Shown here piece by piece: positions 26,601-35,500 of a stretch of 64,000 bases of DNA. The position numbers were made by a program, and so were the translations under genes. A model generated the notes under the pieces. It made no database searches, was not told where the DNA came from, and saw only the letters and a list, made by a program, of their open reading frames with translations. The DNA is from Bacillus vallismortis (GTDB lineage Bacteria; Bacillota; Bacilli; Bacillales; Bacillaceae). Within the stretch, counting starts at the first letter, position 1. Every line of letters starts with the position of its first letter. The stretch is taken from positions 1,912,137 to 1,976,136 of the forward strand of contig NZ_CP160797.1 in the NCBI RefSeq assembly GCF_040784915.1. Reading direction: 5' to 3'.

Positions 26601-29542
26601 TTTTAGGAGATTTTGGCTGTTGTGATTATGCGATCGGGAATCGATTCCAAATGGCCTATGCACAGTACAGAAATGGGCTTCATAGCGGCAAAACGTATGT
26701 CATCAACTGGCCTGTATGGAAAGATGGCGGAATGAAGATCGGTGATGAAGAAACAACCGAATTGTACCTGAAATCAAGCGGCCAGCGCTTCTTAGAAGCC
26801 GATGAAGGCATTCGCCTATTCGAACACATCCTGTCTCAGCAGGATGCTCAGCATCTTGTGATAGCCGGTCAGGCCAGCCGGGTCAGCCGCTTTTTAGGAA
26901 TGACCGAATCAGCTATTCCGGAACCCGCCATTCAAGCCCCAGCTGTACTAGAAAAAAGAGACGAGGTAAAAACGCTAAGCGTTGAAAAACGTTTAGAACA
27001 CGATCTGAAAGAGCGTATTCACACATTGCTTAAAATCTCAAAGGACAAGCTGGATTTGAACAAAAATTGGGCCGACTTCGGATTTGATTCGATCTATTTG
27101 GCTAAATTCTCGACTGTATTATCAAAGCATTTCAACATCGAAGTGACACCGGCTTTATTTTTTGGGTACTCGACTTTACAGGAATTAATCCGTTTCTTCT
27201 TAACGGATCACAAAGAGCTGATCGAAGCATTTTACCGGGATGATGCACCTGAGGCACAAAAGAATCCTGAAGATGATGCTCCGGTTCCTGCAGAACTGGA
27301 TACCAGCAAAAAAAGCGTCCGGCAGGTTCACGCTGAGCCTATCGCCATTATTGGAATGAGCGGCAGATTTCCTCAAGCTGATTCGGTCATGGAGCTGTGG
27401 GACAATCTGAAAAACGGGAAAGATTGTATCACTGCCATCCCGAAAGAACGCTTGGACTGGGGTGGAGCTAACGGAGGTCCAGAAAAAGCAGTGCCGAGAT
27501 GGGGCGCATTTTTGAAGGACATAGACCGATTTGATCCGCTGTTTTTTCAAATATCGCCTAAAGAAGCTGAAAGCATGGACCCGCGCCAGCGCATCTTTCT
27601 AGAGGAAGCTTGGCACACATTTGAAGATGCTGGCTATATGGGACATCGAATAAAAGGAAAATCCTGCGGTGTTTACGTAGGTGTGGAAGAAGGAGAATAT
27701 GCGCATTTAACCGGAGATACAGATTACATTAACGGAACACAAAACGCCACATTATCTGCGCGAATCGCATACGCATTAGATCTAAAAGGACCTAATATGG
27801 CATTGACAGCAGCATGTTCATCTGGACTTGTGGCGATTCATCAGGCATGTTCAGCCCTCCGTCAGGGAGATTGTGAAATGGCTTTAGCCGGCGGCGTCAG
27901 CCTGAATATTTCTCAAATGTCATTTGAGGCGCTGACAAGAGCCGAAATGCTGTCTCCGAACGGACAATGTAAAGTATTTGACCAAGATGCCAATGGTCTG
28001 GTGCCAGGTGAAGCGGTGGCTGCTGTTCTCCTGAAACCATTATCAAAGGCCATTGAAGATAATGATCACATTTATGGCTGCATAAAGGCCAGCGGTGTGA
28101 ATTACGATGGCAAAACCAATGGCATTACGGCACCAAATCCTTTTAGCCAGACAGAATTGATCGAGAACATTTATGAAAAAAATGAAATCAACCCGCTCAA
28201 CATTCAATATGTGATGGCGCACAGTACCGGCTCGAATCTTGGTGATCCGCTTGAGGTCCAAGCGTTAACGAGCGTGTTCAGCAAATATACGAAGCAGAAG
28301 CAATTCTGCATGATGAGCTCGATTAAACCTTTAATCGGACACACATTTGCAGCGTCAGGGGTGGTTGCTTTAATCAGTATGCTGATGGCAATAAAAAACC
28401 AGACGATTCCGGCTACTCATCATTGTAAAGCGGACAATCCGTATATTCAGTTTAAAGAAAGCCCGTTTGTGCTTTGCAAAGAGAACCTTCCATGGATCAG
28501 GAAAAATCAGAATCCGAGGATGGGAACCATCAGCACGACAGGTATCAGCGGCACCAATGCCCATGCAGTCATTGAAGAATACATCCCGGATGAGCAGCCG
28601 TTCACACAGCGGCATAAAGAGTCAGCTGAATGCCCGCAGGTTATCGTGCTATCGGCCCAAAATGACGATCGGCTTCAGGATGCTGTCAGCCGCATGATAG
28701 TGTATCTTGAGCAGAATCAGAACCTATCTTTACCTGATGTTGCATATACACTTCAGGCTGGAAGAAAAGCCATGGAAGCGAGGCTCGCGATTGTTGTAAA
28801 CAATCAGGAGCAATTGGTGCGAAAATTGAAGGAATATGCGGAAGCAATGAAGAATGGTGAGGTATCAGGCCAACAGGCATCCCTTTATATAGGACATACG
28901 GAAGGGGTGTTAGTAAAACAGGATGAAGCATTCCTGCAAGCACTCGCAAAAGAAAGAAATTTGGAAAACATTGCGGAATGTTGGGTGAAAGGATATCAGA
29001 TCCCGTGGGAACTCCTTCATGAAGGCGATGACGTTCGGATGGTTCCTTTACCTGGCTATCCGTTTGCAAGGGAGCGGTATTGGGTTTCGTCAGGGAATCA
29101 TCAAACAAAGGCCGCTAAACCGCATATACAAGACATGAAAACAGAGATTGACGAGCCTAATGGCGAAACACACATTCAAAAGATCATTGTTCAATTTTTA
29201 GCACGAGAGTTGGGCATATCTGAGGAGCGAATAAGCTTCAAAAGAAACTTTTTGGATTATGGAATGGATTCAATTCTTGGCCGAAAATTGATGCGTCATA
29301 TCGAAAAAATCACGCAGATGAAGGTGACTGGCCGGGAAATCCTTGAATATCAGACAGTCCAAGATTTATCCGCTCATTTGGCGTTAAAAGCTGAAAAACG
29401 CAATCAAAGCGCGGCAGCACATCAAACAAAAACGTATACAGACGAGCAAATCATCGGATTGATGCAAGAGGTGGCGCAAGGAAAACTGGATTTTAAGAGT
29501 GTGCAAAACATCATAGAAGGGAGTAAATCGTATGAATCATAA
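16799..29542 (+). CDS. pksM: PksM, trans-AT polyketide synthase: DH-ACP-KS-DH-KR-MT-ACP-KS-KR-ACP-KS-ACP
   Basis: This is a 4247-residue bacillaene synthase subunit. The ATG at 16799 has AGAGGAGTG just upstream. Domains: DH1 8-271 (H18 in HxxxGxxxxP; completes the KS0 of PksL), ACP1 288-364 (Ser323), KS1 396-831 (Cys569), DH2 996-1284 (H1029), KR1 about 1306-1748 (Tyr1660), C-methyltransferase about 1778-2138 (SAM motif EIGAGTGGT near 1953), ACP2 2174-2254 (Ser2211), KS2 2309-2731 (Cys2465), KR2 about 2911-3368 (Tyr3277), ACP3 3395-3473 (Ser3431), KS3 3514-3931 (Cys3673, His3808) and ACP4 4123-4199 (Ser4158). KR1 has YASGC where an active KR normally has YxxxN. KS3 is atypical: LTAACSSG before and around the Cys, AHSTG for AHGTG, and PLIGH for SNIGH. 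The last about 37 residues (LMQEVAQGKLDFKSVQNII) look like a two-helix docking domain for PksN. The gene overlaps pksN by 11 nt. Confidence 0.96.
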   Translation: MITEQLHISLNNPIMSNHKVYGQALLPGLAYIDLIYQVFQEHGYAYQELELKNLTIFYPLIADELYDIALTIHVSESKKGTWSIIIDGQKQRGESLSDKRQYVTADMHRKERTSFEDSIDHNQWKRTAERILNLDELYEQCRSQELVHTGMMKAEGKIYKTKEGALIDLSVGQEALGHSEAFLFHPTLIDGSGIGSSCLLSDQTMYLPLCYESFSASERLQKGCTARILSSSVRQKNELTYMTIEYFNSSGQKVAELKQFAGKSVRDAAVLHSGKEIHAVSQNPDRDYTAIETYLRQLLAQQLERPAEQMDIHAGYYELGLDSPSLLKVVQEIGDEIGADLSPTLLFEYTTIAELAVYLADHYSMGEADDTVRQSPKPMQDSSDAAPSLPEIGGDIAIIGMAGRYPKAKNIQEFWENLKAGTDCITEIPNSRWEWKDNNGLDSPSGKPLSKWGGFIEDADCFDPQFFRISPREAETMDPQERLFLETCWEAIEDAGYTPETIASPQGENKRQHVGVFAGVMHKDYSLIGAEALSEHHPFPLSLNYAQIANRVSYYCNFHGPSMAVDTVCSSSLTAVHLAIESIRNGECEAALAGGVNLSLHPAKYISYGSVGMHSSDGYCHTFGKGGDGYVSGEGVGTVLLKPLQKAEQDGDRIYAVIKGSTINHVGKVSGITVPSPVAQADVIEACLEKTGIDPRTISYIEAHGTGTSLGDPIEIQGLVKAFRRNTQEKQFCSIGSVKSNIGHAESAAGISGLTKTVLQLHHKTLVPSLHSEELNPYLQLDETPFFVQHDTKEWQQPSFTENGLDVTYPRRAGLSSFGASGSNAHLILEEYIPTESRSEPILTKNEEMIIPLSARNKDRLHAYALKLLDFLSEDVNLVALAYTLQTGRVEMEERAAFIVKDIKDLSAKLQAFANGEIEIDGCWSGQTKEDQEAAGPTSTNSELKKIAESWVQGKRVIWNELYGDRKPLKISVPTYPFAKERYWIPAPETKTSIVDHTLHPLVHRNTSDFTEQRFSSVFTGQEFFLSDHVVQGQKILPGVACLEMAREAAEKAAGDLEGEQRVVSLKDIVWIRPITIGSEPKEIHIGLYPEDNGDISFDIYSSSEMKEETPMIHSQGRAVISAEADTPVLDLASIQTECSLDTVTSEQCYTAFRKIGLDYGEGYQGIEKVLVGHDQLLAKISLPAFLKDGKQHFTLHPSLMDSAFHATVGFIVSSVNADAQARQLSLPFALQGMDVFSPCPEEIWSYIRYSSDSKAGDKVRKYDIDLCDKNGNVCVRMKGASMRALDGEQTMPQAADSPLTGHKMMIPVWEPVSPNGEDNALFVATRAVLCGGTEDERMLIKQHHPQVSFIDIPSADDISAIADKLQACGGIDHVLWMAPSHPDNIVSEGQEEAVLQAFKLVKACLQLGYGEKKLEWSFVTVQAQSVTPSEKVHPAHASIHGLAGTIAKEYPHWKIRLLDLEEGCMWPVHQMFTLPADRLGHTWAYRNQQWHQQQLIPYRYSPSNDTLYRTGGVYVVIGGAGYIGEAWSEYMIRRYQAQIVWIGRSQINDAIQAKIDRLSALGPEPYYITADAADMHSLQQAYDQVKKRHPEIHGIVHSAMVLSEQSLDNMTMEEFTAGLAAKVDASVRTAQVFQQEHLDFVLFFSSLVAHIKNVKQSHYASGCAFADAFAHQLSHTWACPVKVMNWGYWGNSEAAEDEQYVQLMNQIGLGLIEPAEGMKALEALLSGPVSQTAFIHTTKPVAVEGVNQKEFITLYPEHPSADVESLKGRLPKTGRFQRVTHEELDDLLYRLLLGQLQTAGLFDGHRLSIERLQQYKTREFYEKWLRQSSEFLLQHGYLKKDGDSLVRKDPAEDIALIWQEWNAKKEKWLKDSNTKAMVVLAETMLKGLPDILTGKVPATDMMFPQSSMELVEGIYKHNKVADYFNKLLADTLIAYLDERLKHDPQASIRIMEIGAGTGGTSAGIFQKLKAYQNHIKEYCYTDLSKAFLLHAEKEYGAENPYLTYQLFDVEKPIDQQEIEAGGYDVVIAANVLHATKNIRQTLRHTKAVMKNNGMLLLNEMAGNSLFPHITFGLLEGWWLYEDPAVRIPGCPGLYPSSWKAALESEGFESVFFPAEAAHDLSHQIVAGSSNGLVRRLMETVISPEKDVSLASNKEPANTQNIDSEKTGQSNHAHLREKSTEYMKKLIGETLKIPASKIESSEPLEKYGIDSIVVVQLTNTLRKEFDHVSSTLFFEYQTIDALVEHFIQTKTEALMKLTGLDRQVHPQTPAASMNKSSKKSGQAAKGMRRYRKLGFSREKETPTHAPASRDVAIIGISGRFPQAETAEDFWNNLKEGRNCIEEIPKERWDWKAYYDKEKGKEGSIYTKWGGFIKDMDKFDPLFFQISPLEAERMDPQERLFLQTAYASIEDAGYTPDTLSTSRKIGVFAGVMNKNYPTGYGYWSIANRISYLLNFQGPSLAVDTACSSSLTAIHLALESIYSGSSDCAIAGGVNLVVDPVHYQNLSVMNMLSASDTCKSFGDDADGFVDGEGVGAIVLKPLQHAIADGDHIYGVIKASAINSGGKTNGYTVPNPHAQAQLIKEAIERANIPARTISYLEAHGTGTALGDPIEIAGLTKAFEEDTLEKQFCAIGSSKSNIGHCESAAGIAGLTKILFQFKYGQIAPSLHSQRLNPNIEFSHTPFVVQQHLGEWKRPVIDGQEVPRRAGLSSFGAGGSNAHMILEEYISQTEAQTPEAFPPALIVLSAKNRERLQERAEQLLTAIQEKRYCKTDLIRIAYTLQTGREAMEERLGFIAESLEDLERKLSDFIENKADSLYLDRIDENKKALAVLSADEDTEKIIEAWMSKGKYTKLLDLWVKGLYFDWDKLYGTNTPVRISLPAYPFARERYWAPDQAKAPASKEQQTEEHFEVMTFQEVWKEEPATITSKRFKTLICFLTDREKQNAFASSVNNVDLDTKVIFISQGEVYSKQSQYSYQIVRQEPVTFEKAFQSIQEEHGEPDAILYMWPAEDESYIKDHSCIVYLLQGMSAAKLHPSRLLLAGRFENGLDRSYLESWIGFERSLGLVFPHTKVTGIFQPADQESMDDWARKIWTELQALTGQTVLYQNGKRCVCHIKQTTIQPNDSKLKSGGTYLMTGGLGGLGYLFAKHLAKNYAANLILTGRSPFNDEKQKQIKELKDLGGEAMYAEADVSDPIAMGDCVKRGKDRFGAINGVIHAAGIESDSAIFDKEIDSFQRIIEPKISGTIALDEWLKNEILDFVCYFSSSSAVLGDFGCCDYAIGNRFQMAYAQYRNGLHSGKTYVINWPVWKDGGMKIGDEETTELYLKSSGQRFLEADEGIRLFEHILSQQDAQHLVIAGQASRVSRFLGMTESAIPEPAIQAPAVLEKRDEVKTLSVEKRLEHDLKERIHTLLKISKDKLDLNKNWADFGFDSIYLAKFSTVLSKHFNIEVTPALFFGYSTLQELIRFFLTDHKELIEAFYRDDAPEAQKNPEDDAPVPAELDTSKKSVRQVHAEPIAIIGMSGRFPQADSVMELWDNLKNGKDCITAIPKERLDWGGANGGPEKAVPRWGAFLKDIDRFDPLFFQISPKEAESMDPRQRIFLEEAWHTFEDAGYMGHRIKGKSCGVYVGVEEGEYAHLTGDTDYINGTQNATLSARIAYALDLKGPNMALTAACSSGLVAIHQACSALRQGDCEMALAGGVSLNISQMSFEALTRAEMLSPNGQCKVFDQDANGLVPGEAVAAVLLKPLSKAIEDNDHIYGCIKASGVNYDGKTNGITAPNPFSQTELIENIYEKNEINPLNIQYVMAHSTGSNLGDPLEVQALTSVFSKYTKQKQFCMMSSIKPLIGHTFAASGVVALISMLMAIKNQTIPATHHCKADNPYIQFKESPFVLCKENLPWIRKNQNPRMGTISTTGISGTNAHAVIEEYIPDEQPFTQRHKESAECPQVIVLSAQNDDRLQDAVSRMIVYLEQNQNLSLPDVAYTLQAGRKAMEARLAIVVNNQEQLVRKLKEYAEAMKNGEVSGQQASLYIGHTEGVLVKQDEAFLQALAKERNLENIAECWVKGYQIPWELLHEGDDVRMVPLPGYPFARERYWVSSGNHQTKAAKPHIQDMKTEIDEPNGETHIQKIIVQFLARELGISEERISFKRNFLDYGMDSILGRKLMRHIEKITQMKVTGREILEYQTVQDLSAHLALKAEKRNQSAAAHQTKTYTDEQIIGLMQEVAQGKLDFKSVQNIIEGSKSYES
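17980..23560 (+). repeat. Paralogous block B (KS-DH-KR-MT-ACP), contiguous copy in pksM
   Basis: This KS-DH-KR-MT-ACP module of PksM is matched by KS3-DH3-KR3 of PksN plus MT-ACP1 of PksR (about 41845-47440). The KR cores (GGVYVxIGGAG, SEYMIR, YQAQIVWIGR) and the MT cores (EIGAGTGGTSA, EYCYTDLSKAFL, AANVLHATKNIRQTLR) are close to identical. In the second copy a stop codon and a new start separate KR from MT. Confidence 0.75.
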
Positions 29543-32500
29543 AGAAATTCTCGATGCCTTCAGATCAGGAGAATTAACCATTTCTGAGGTGGAACAACAT
29601 CTTCAAGGCATGAAGCGGCAGTTCAAAAGCCCGCTTTCAGAAGGGCAAAAAGGGCTGTGGATGCTTCAAAAAATGTCTCCTGAAATGAGTGCTTATCATA
29701 TTCCTTTATGCTTTCGCATCACTAAACCAATACATGCAGAGACGTTCAAGAAAGCCCTTCTGTTTGTACAGAGACAATATCCTGTTTTAACCAGTGTGAT
29801 TCAAGAGGAGAATGGCATACCATTTCAAACGGTTCAGTCTTCAGAGGCTCTTTCTTTTGAGGAAGAGGATATATCGAATATGAAATCAGCAGAGATACTG
29901 CCTTTTCTAAAAGAAAAAGCAAAAGTACCTTTTCGTTTGGAAGCTGGTCCGTTATGGCGCACACATCTTTTTCAGCGGTCAAACGAAGAATGCATTTTGC
30001 TCATCACGATTCACCATACCATATTTGACGGTGTGTCGATGCTGACTTTGATATCGTCGCTTTTCGAGGCGTATCAACATTTGCTGAATGGGGTTGAACC
30101 GGTGCAGCAGACGCTAACGGCTGATTATTATGATTTTGTCAAATGGGAAACCCGGATGCTGAATGGCAGAGAAGGGGAAGAGCATCTCGCTTACTGGAAA
30201 GAACAGTTGTCTGGGAATCTGCCAGTTCTTGATCTTCCGGCTGACCGTCCGCGGTCTTCCGCGCGAAAATTCAAGGGGCAAGCTTATAAAAGCTTGCTCC
30301 CCCATTACCTGAGAAAACAAATCAAATCGTTTGCCCGCACGTATCAAGTGAATGAATCGGTTGTGTTGCTGTCCATTTACAAAGTATTGCTGCATCATTA
30401 TACAAAACAAAAGGATATCATTGTCGGCGTCCCAACAATGGGGCGGCCAGAAGATGGTTTTGAATCTACTATCGGATACTTTATCAACATGATGGCTGTT
30501 CGGAGCAGGAATCTCGGATCTCAGCCATTTACAGCATTCATTCGGGAGCTGCAGCTGACAATGGCTGACGGTCTGGACCATGCGGCGTATCCGTTCCCTG
30601 CATTGGTAAGAGAGCTGAATGTAGACCGCTCGGCAGCGGATTCGCCGGTTTTTCAAACAGCCTTTCTGTACCAAAACTTCTTTCAGACAACAGGCTTACA
30701 AAAAGTGCTCGAATCATATCAAACGCTTGGCATTGAATATATGGAGGATATTCGGCAAGAGGGAGAATTTGAGCTGGCACTCGAAATATATGAGCAAGAA
30801 AATGATACAGTGCTTCATCTTTTGTACAATCCTGATCTATATGAATTGTCCTCCATTGAAGGTATGATGGAGAACTATATGAAGCTCGCGCAGCACATGA
30901 TGGAGGATCCGTCTTTGCCGCTTGAAACTTACTCTTTTCAGTTAAATCAAGAACAAAATAGTTTGCTGGAACAATGGAATGCGACAGGGACAAACACGCC
31001 AAATGACAAGTGTATACATGAAGTATTCGAGGAAAAAGCGAAACAAAACCCGGATGCGGTTGCTGTGATTTTCGAAGACAGGTCTCTTACATATAAAGAA
31101 CTAGATGAAAAAAGCACATCTGTGGCAGTCTATCTTCAACATCAGGGGGTTGGACCTGAACACCCTGTTGGAATTTGTACAGAGCGTTCGTTTGATATGA
31201 TTATCGGGATTTTAGGAATACTGAAAGCCGGCGGAACGTATGTGCCGTTAGATCCAAGCTTCCCGCAAGAACGGTTAAAGTACATGCTCGAAGACAGTCA
31301 GGCATCCATTGTCCTGACCCAACCTAACGTTCGTCATTCGATCAGCCGATTAACTGGCAGCGATGTAAAAGCAATCGATATCGAGTTGGCTTGCCGAAAC
31401 GGTTATACAGATCAGCAAAGCAGCGATTTAAAGCGGGAAGTAAAACCGGAGCATCTCGCCTATATCATTTACACATCGGGAAGCACAGGACAGCCTAAAG
31501 GGGTAATGGTAGAGCATCGAAGCATTATGAATACCCTGAATTTTCTAGAATCTCACTATCCCGTGACTGCTGAGGATGCATATTTACTGAAAACGAACTA
31601 TGTGTTCGATGTATCGATTTCGGAATTATTCGGATGGTTTATCGGAAACGGCCACCTTGTGATTCTTCCGCCTAATGGAGAAAAATCACCGCAGCTGTGT
31701 ATGGATTATATAGAAAAATACCGAGTGAGCCACATTAATTTTGTGCCGGCTATGCTGCATGTCTTTTTAGAAACGGCGAAAGACAACAAGCAGCTCACAG
31801 AGGATGGACCGCTCAAGTATATGATGGTTGCAGGCGAAGCTTTCCCTAAAGAATTAGTGAAAAAGGCGGTATCGATCTTTAAAAACTGCCGTGTTGAAAA
31901 TATTTACGGACCTACGGAAGCCGCCATTTACGCTGCGTATTTCGGATGCGGAAAAGGAGACATCGCAAGTCACTATACACCGATTGGAAAGCCTGTCTCC
32001 AATGTGAAAATTCATATTGTGGACCGGCATTTGAAGCCTGTCCCGATCGGAAAACCAGGTGAGCTTTGTATTGCGGGAGCCGGTTTGGCAAGAGGCTACT
32101 ATCATAAGCCTGGCCTTACGGCTGAAAAATTTATTGATAATCCGTTTGAACCGGGGACCAAGCTTTATAAATCAGGTGATTCAGCAAGATGGCTTCCTGA
32201 CGGCAACATAGAGTATTTAGGACGGATTGACAGCCAAGTCAAAATACGCGGTTTTCGCGTCGAGCTTGGCGCAATTGAAATAAAGCTGGGTGAATTTCCG
32301 GGCATTTTAGATCAGGCGGTTGTGGTGAAGCAGCTGGAAGGCCATCAACAGCTCGCTGCTTATTATACAGAGAAAAGCGGACATTCCCCTGCAGATCCAA
32401 AAAAATTGCGCCGGCATCTAAAATCCAGTCTGCCGGAATATATGATACCTTCACACTTTATCCGCTTAGATAAGATGCCGTTATCGCCTAGCGGGAAAGT

Positions 32501-35500
32501 GGACCGTAAAGAACTGGAAAAACGCGAGATCGTTTTCAAAAGAAAGAAATCAAATCAATTGCAGTTAACGGAAATAGAGGATCAGGTGCTTCATATTTGG
32601 GAGGAAACGCTCAAGGTCAGCGGCTTTGGGCTGGAAGACGGATTTTTCGATGCGGGCGGCGATTCGCTTCTGGCTGTAGCCGTGGCTGAACGAATCAAAA
32701 AAGAATTGGATTGTGAGTTTAGTGTCACTGAGCTATTCGAGCATTCCACGATCCGTGCCATAAGCCAATACATTTTGGAAATGAAAAACGCAGATCAAGC
32801 CATAACTCAAATTGAAGACAATCATGATCTCAAAGAAGATGGAAAATACTCGCAGCAGACGATTCCTTCCTATTTTGACGATAGTGTTGCGATTGTGGGG
32901 ATATCCTGCCAGTTTCCTGAGGCGAAGCATCATCATGACTTTTGGAATCGTATCAAAGAAGGCAAAGAAAGCATTCAGTTCTTCTCTGAAGAAGAGCTTC
33001 GCGAAAACGGAGTTCCGGAAGAACTGATTCAACATCCTGACTATGTGCCTGTGCAATCTGCGATTGAGGGGAAAGATTTATTCGACCCTGGTTTCTTTCA
33101 AATTTCTCCGAGAGATGCTGAGTATATGGACCCTCAGCTCCGCCTTTTATTGCTGCATTCCTGGAAAGCGATTGAGGACGCAGGATATGTGGCAAATGAG
33201 ATTCCGGCTACAAGTGTATATATGTCTGCAAGCAGCAATTCATACAGAACGTTATTGCCGAAGGAGGCAATAGAAGGGCATGAATCACCTGATGGCTATG
33301 TCTCATGGGTTTTAGCCCAAAGCGGAACCATCCCGACGATGATCTCAAATAAGCTCGGATTAAAAGGGCCAAGCTACTTTGTTCATTCTAACTGCTCTTC
33401 ATCACTAGTCGGCTTGTATCAGGCATACAAAAGCCTGACATCAGGTGAATCTCAATATGCGCTTGTCGGAGGCGCAACATTGCACGCACAATCAGCGATC
33501 GGCTACGTGCACCAAAACGGGTTGAATTTTTCAAGCGACGGACATGTTAAGGCCTTCGATGCTTCAGCAGACGGAATGGCGGGGGGCGAAGGCGTAGCGG
33601 TTATCCTGCTGAAGAAAGCTGTGGATGCCGTAAAAGACGGAGACCATATTTATGCCATTATGCGCGGAATAGGCATCAATAATGATGGGGCAGATAAGGC
33701 CGGCTTCTATGCGCCAAGTGTAAAAGGCCAAACAGAAGTGATACAGCATGTATTGGAGCAAACCAACATTCATCCCGAAACGGTCAGCTATATTGAAGCG
33801 CACGGAACGGGAACGAAATTAGGCGATCCTATTGAAATGTCCGCATTAAATAAAGTGTACAAGCAATACACGGACAAAAAACAATTTTGCGGAATTGGTT
33901 CAGTGAAAACGAATATCGGCCATTTGGATACAGCTGCCGGGCTAGCCGGATGCATTAAAGTTGCGATGAGCTTATACCATAATGAACTTGCACCGACCAT
34001 CAACTGCACTGAGCCGAATCCGAATATAAAGTTTGAAAGCTCGCCTTTTTATGTAGTCCGTGAACGAAAGCCATTAGAGAAACGAGAAGGTGTCCATCGG
34101 GCGGCTCTGAGCTCATTCGGTCTTGGCGGCACTAACGCCCATGCTATTTTTGAGCAATATGAAAACATCTCTGATATGAGAGCGGAGAACGAAGGCAATC
34201 CGCCCTATCTCATTCCTGTATCGGCAAAAAATAGCGAGCGGCTCCTAGCATACGTGAAGGAACTGCTGATCTATATCAGTCAAAACGAGCAAGCGCATAT
34301 GTCTCTAAGAAATATTGCATACACCTTCCAGGTCGGACGGGAAGCAATGGACAGCAGGATCATTTTTATGGTGAACGATCTGGAAGAATGGAAACAACAG
34401 CTGGAAGCTTTTGTGAATGGAAAGACCCTAGCAGAAGGCAGTATCCAAGGAGAAAAAACGAGAATGACATCCGCTGAACAGCTGCTTGGAAACGCTGAAG
34501 CAGAAGAACTGGCTTCATCACGAATATCAAAAGAAAAATTGAAAAAGCTTGCTGAGATGTGGGCAAAAGGCTTTCATGTTGAATGGCGCAGACTTTATCC
34601 AAATACGAAGCCGCGCCGTATCAGTTTGCCGACGTACCCTTTTGCTGAAGAACGGTACTGGCCTGAAAGCAGCACCAGCAATGTAACAACAATTGAACCA
34701 TCGTGTTTGCATCCTTTGGTGCACCATAATACATCGGTTCTGTCAGAGCAGCGGTTCAGCTCCATCTTTACAGGACAAGAGTATTTTATTGCCGAGCATA
34801 TCATTAAAGGCATGGCAATTTTGCCGGCAGCGGTCACGCTTGAAATGGCAAGAGCCGCGATAGAACAAGGAATTGGCGGTTTAGAAGGTCAAGAAACCGG
34901 AATCCGCCTGAAAAATGTTGTTTGGATGCGTCCAGTTGTAGCAGGAAATGAGCCAGTTCAAGTAAACATCGGACTTTATGATGAAGACGGCGGACATATT
35001 CTTTATCGGATGTATGGTGAGCCGGAATCTGCTGATGCAGAACCGGTTGTATATAACCAGGGGATAGCGGAATTGATTCAGATAAAGCAAGAAAAAGCGC
35101 TGGATCTTGCTGAGATCAAAAACCGATGTGATCAAAACAGGTTGGACGCTGCCCTGTTTTATGAAGGAATGATCGGTGCCGATTACGGTCCTGGCTACAA
35201 GAGTGTAGAAGCCGTATATAAAGGCGATGGCCAGCTGCTTGCCAAATTATCACTGCCGGAATCTGTCATGCATACGTCAGACGATTATGTTCTTCATCCA
35301 AGTGTAATGGATGGGGCGTTACAGGCGGCTGAATATTTGCAAAACGTCGTTAGGGCGGAGCTTTCACGCAGTGAAGACTTTAAGGCGGCACTCCCATTTG
35401 CCTTGGAGGAACTTGAGATCTTTCAGCAATGCGTTTCTGACATGTGGGTTTATGTTCAATTCAATTCGAAAAACAAACCGGGGGATCTGATACAGAAAGT

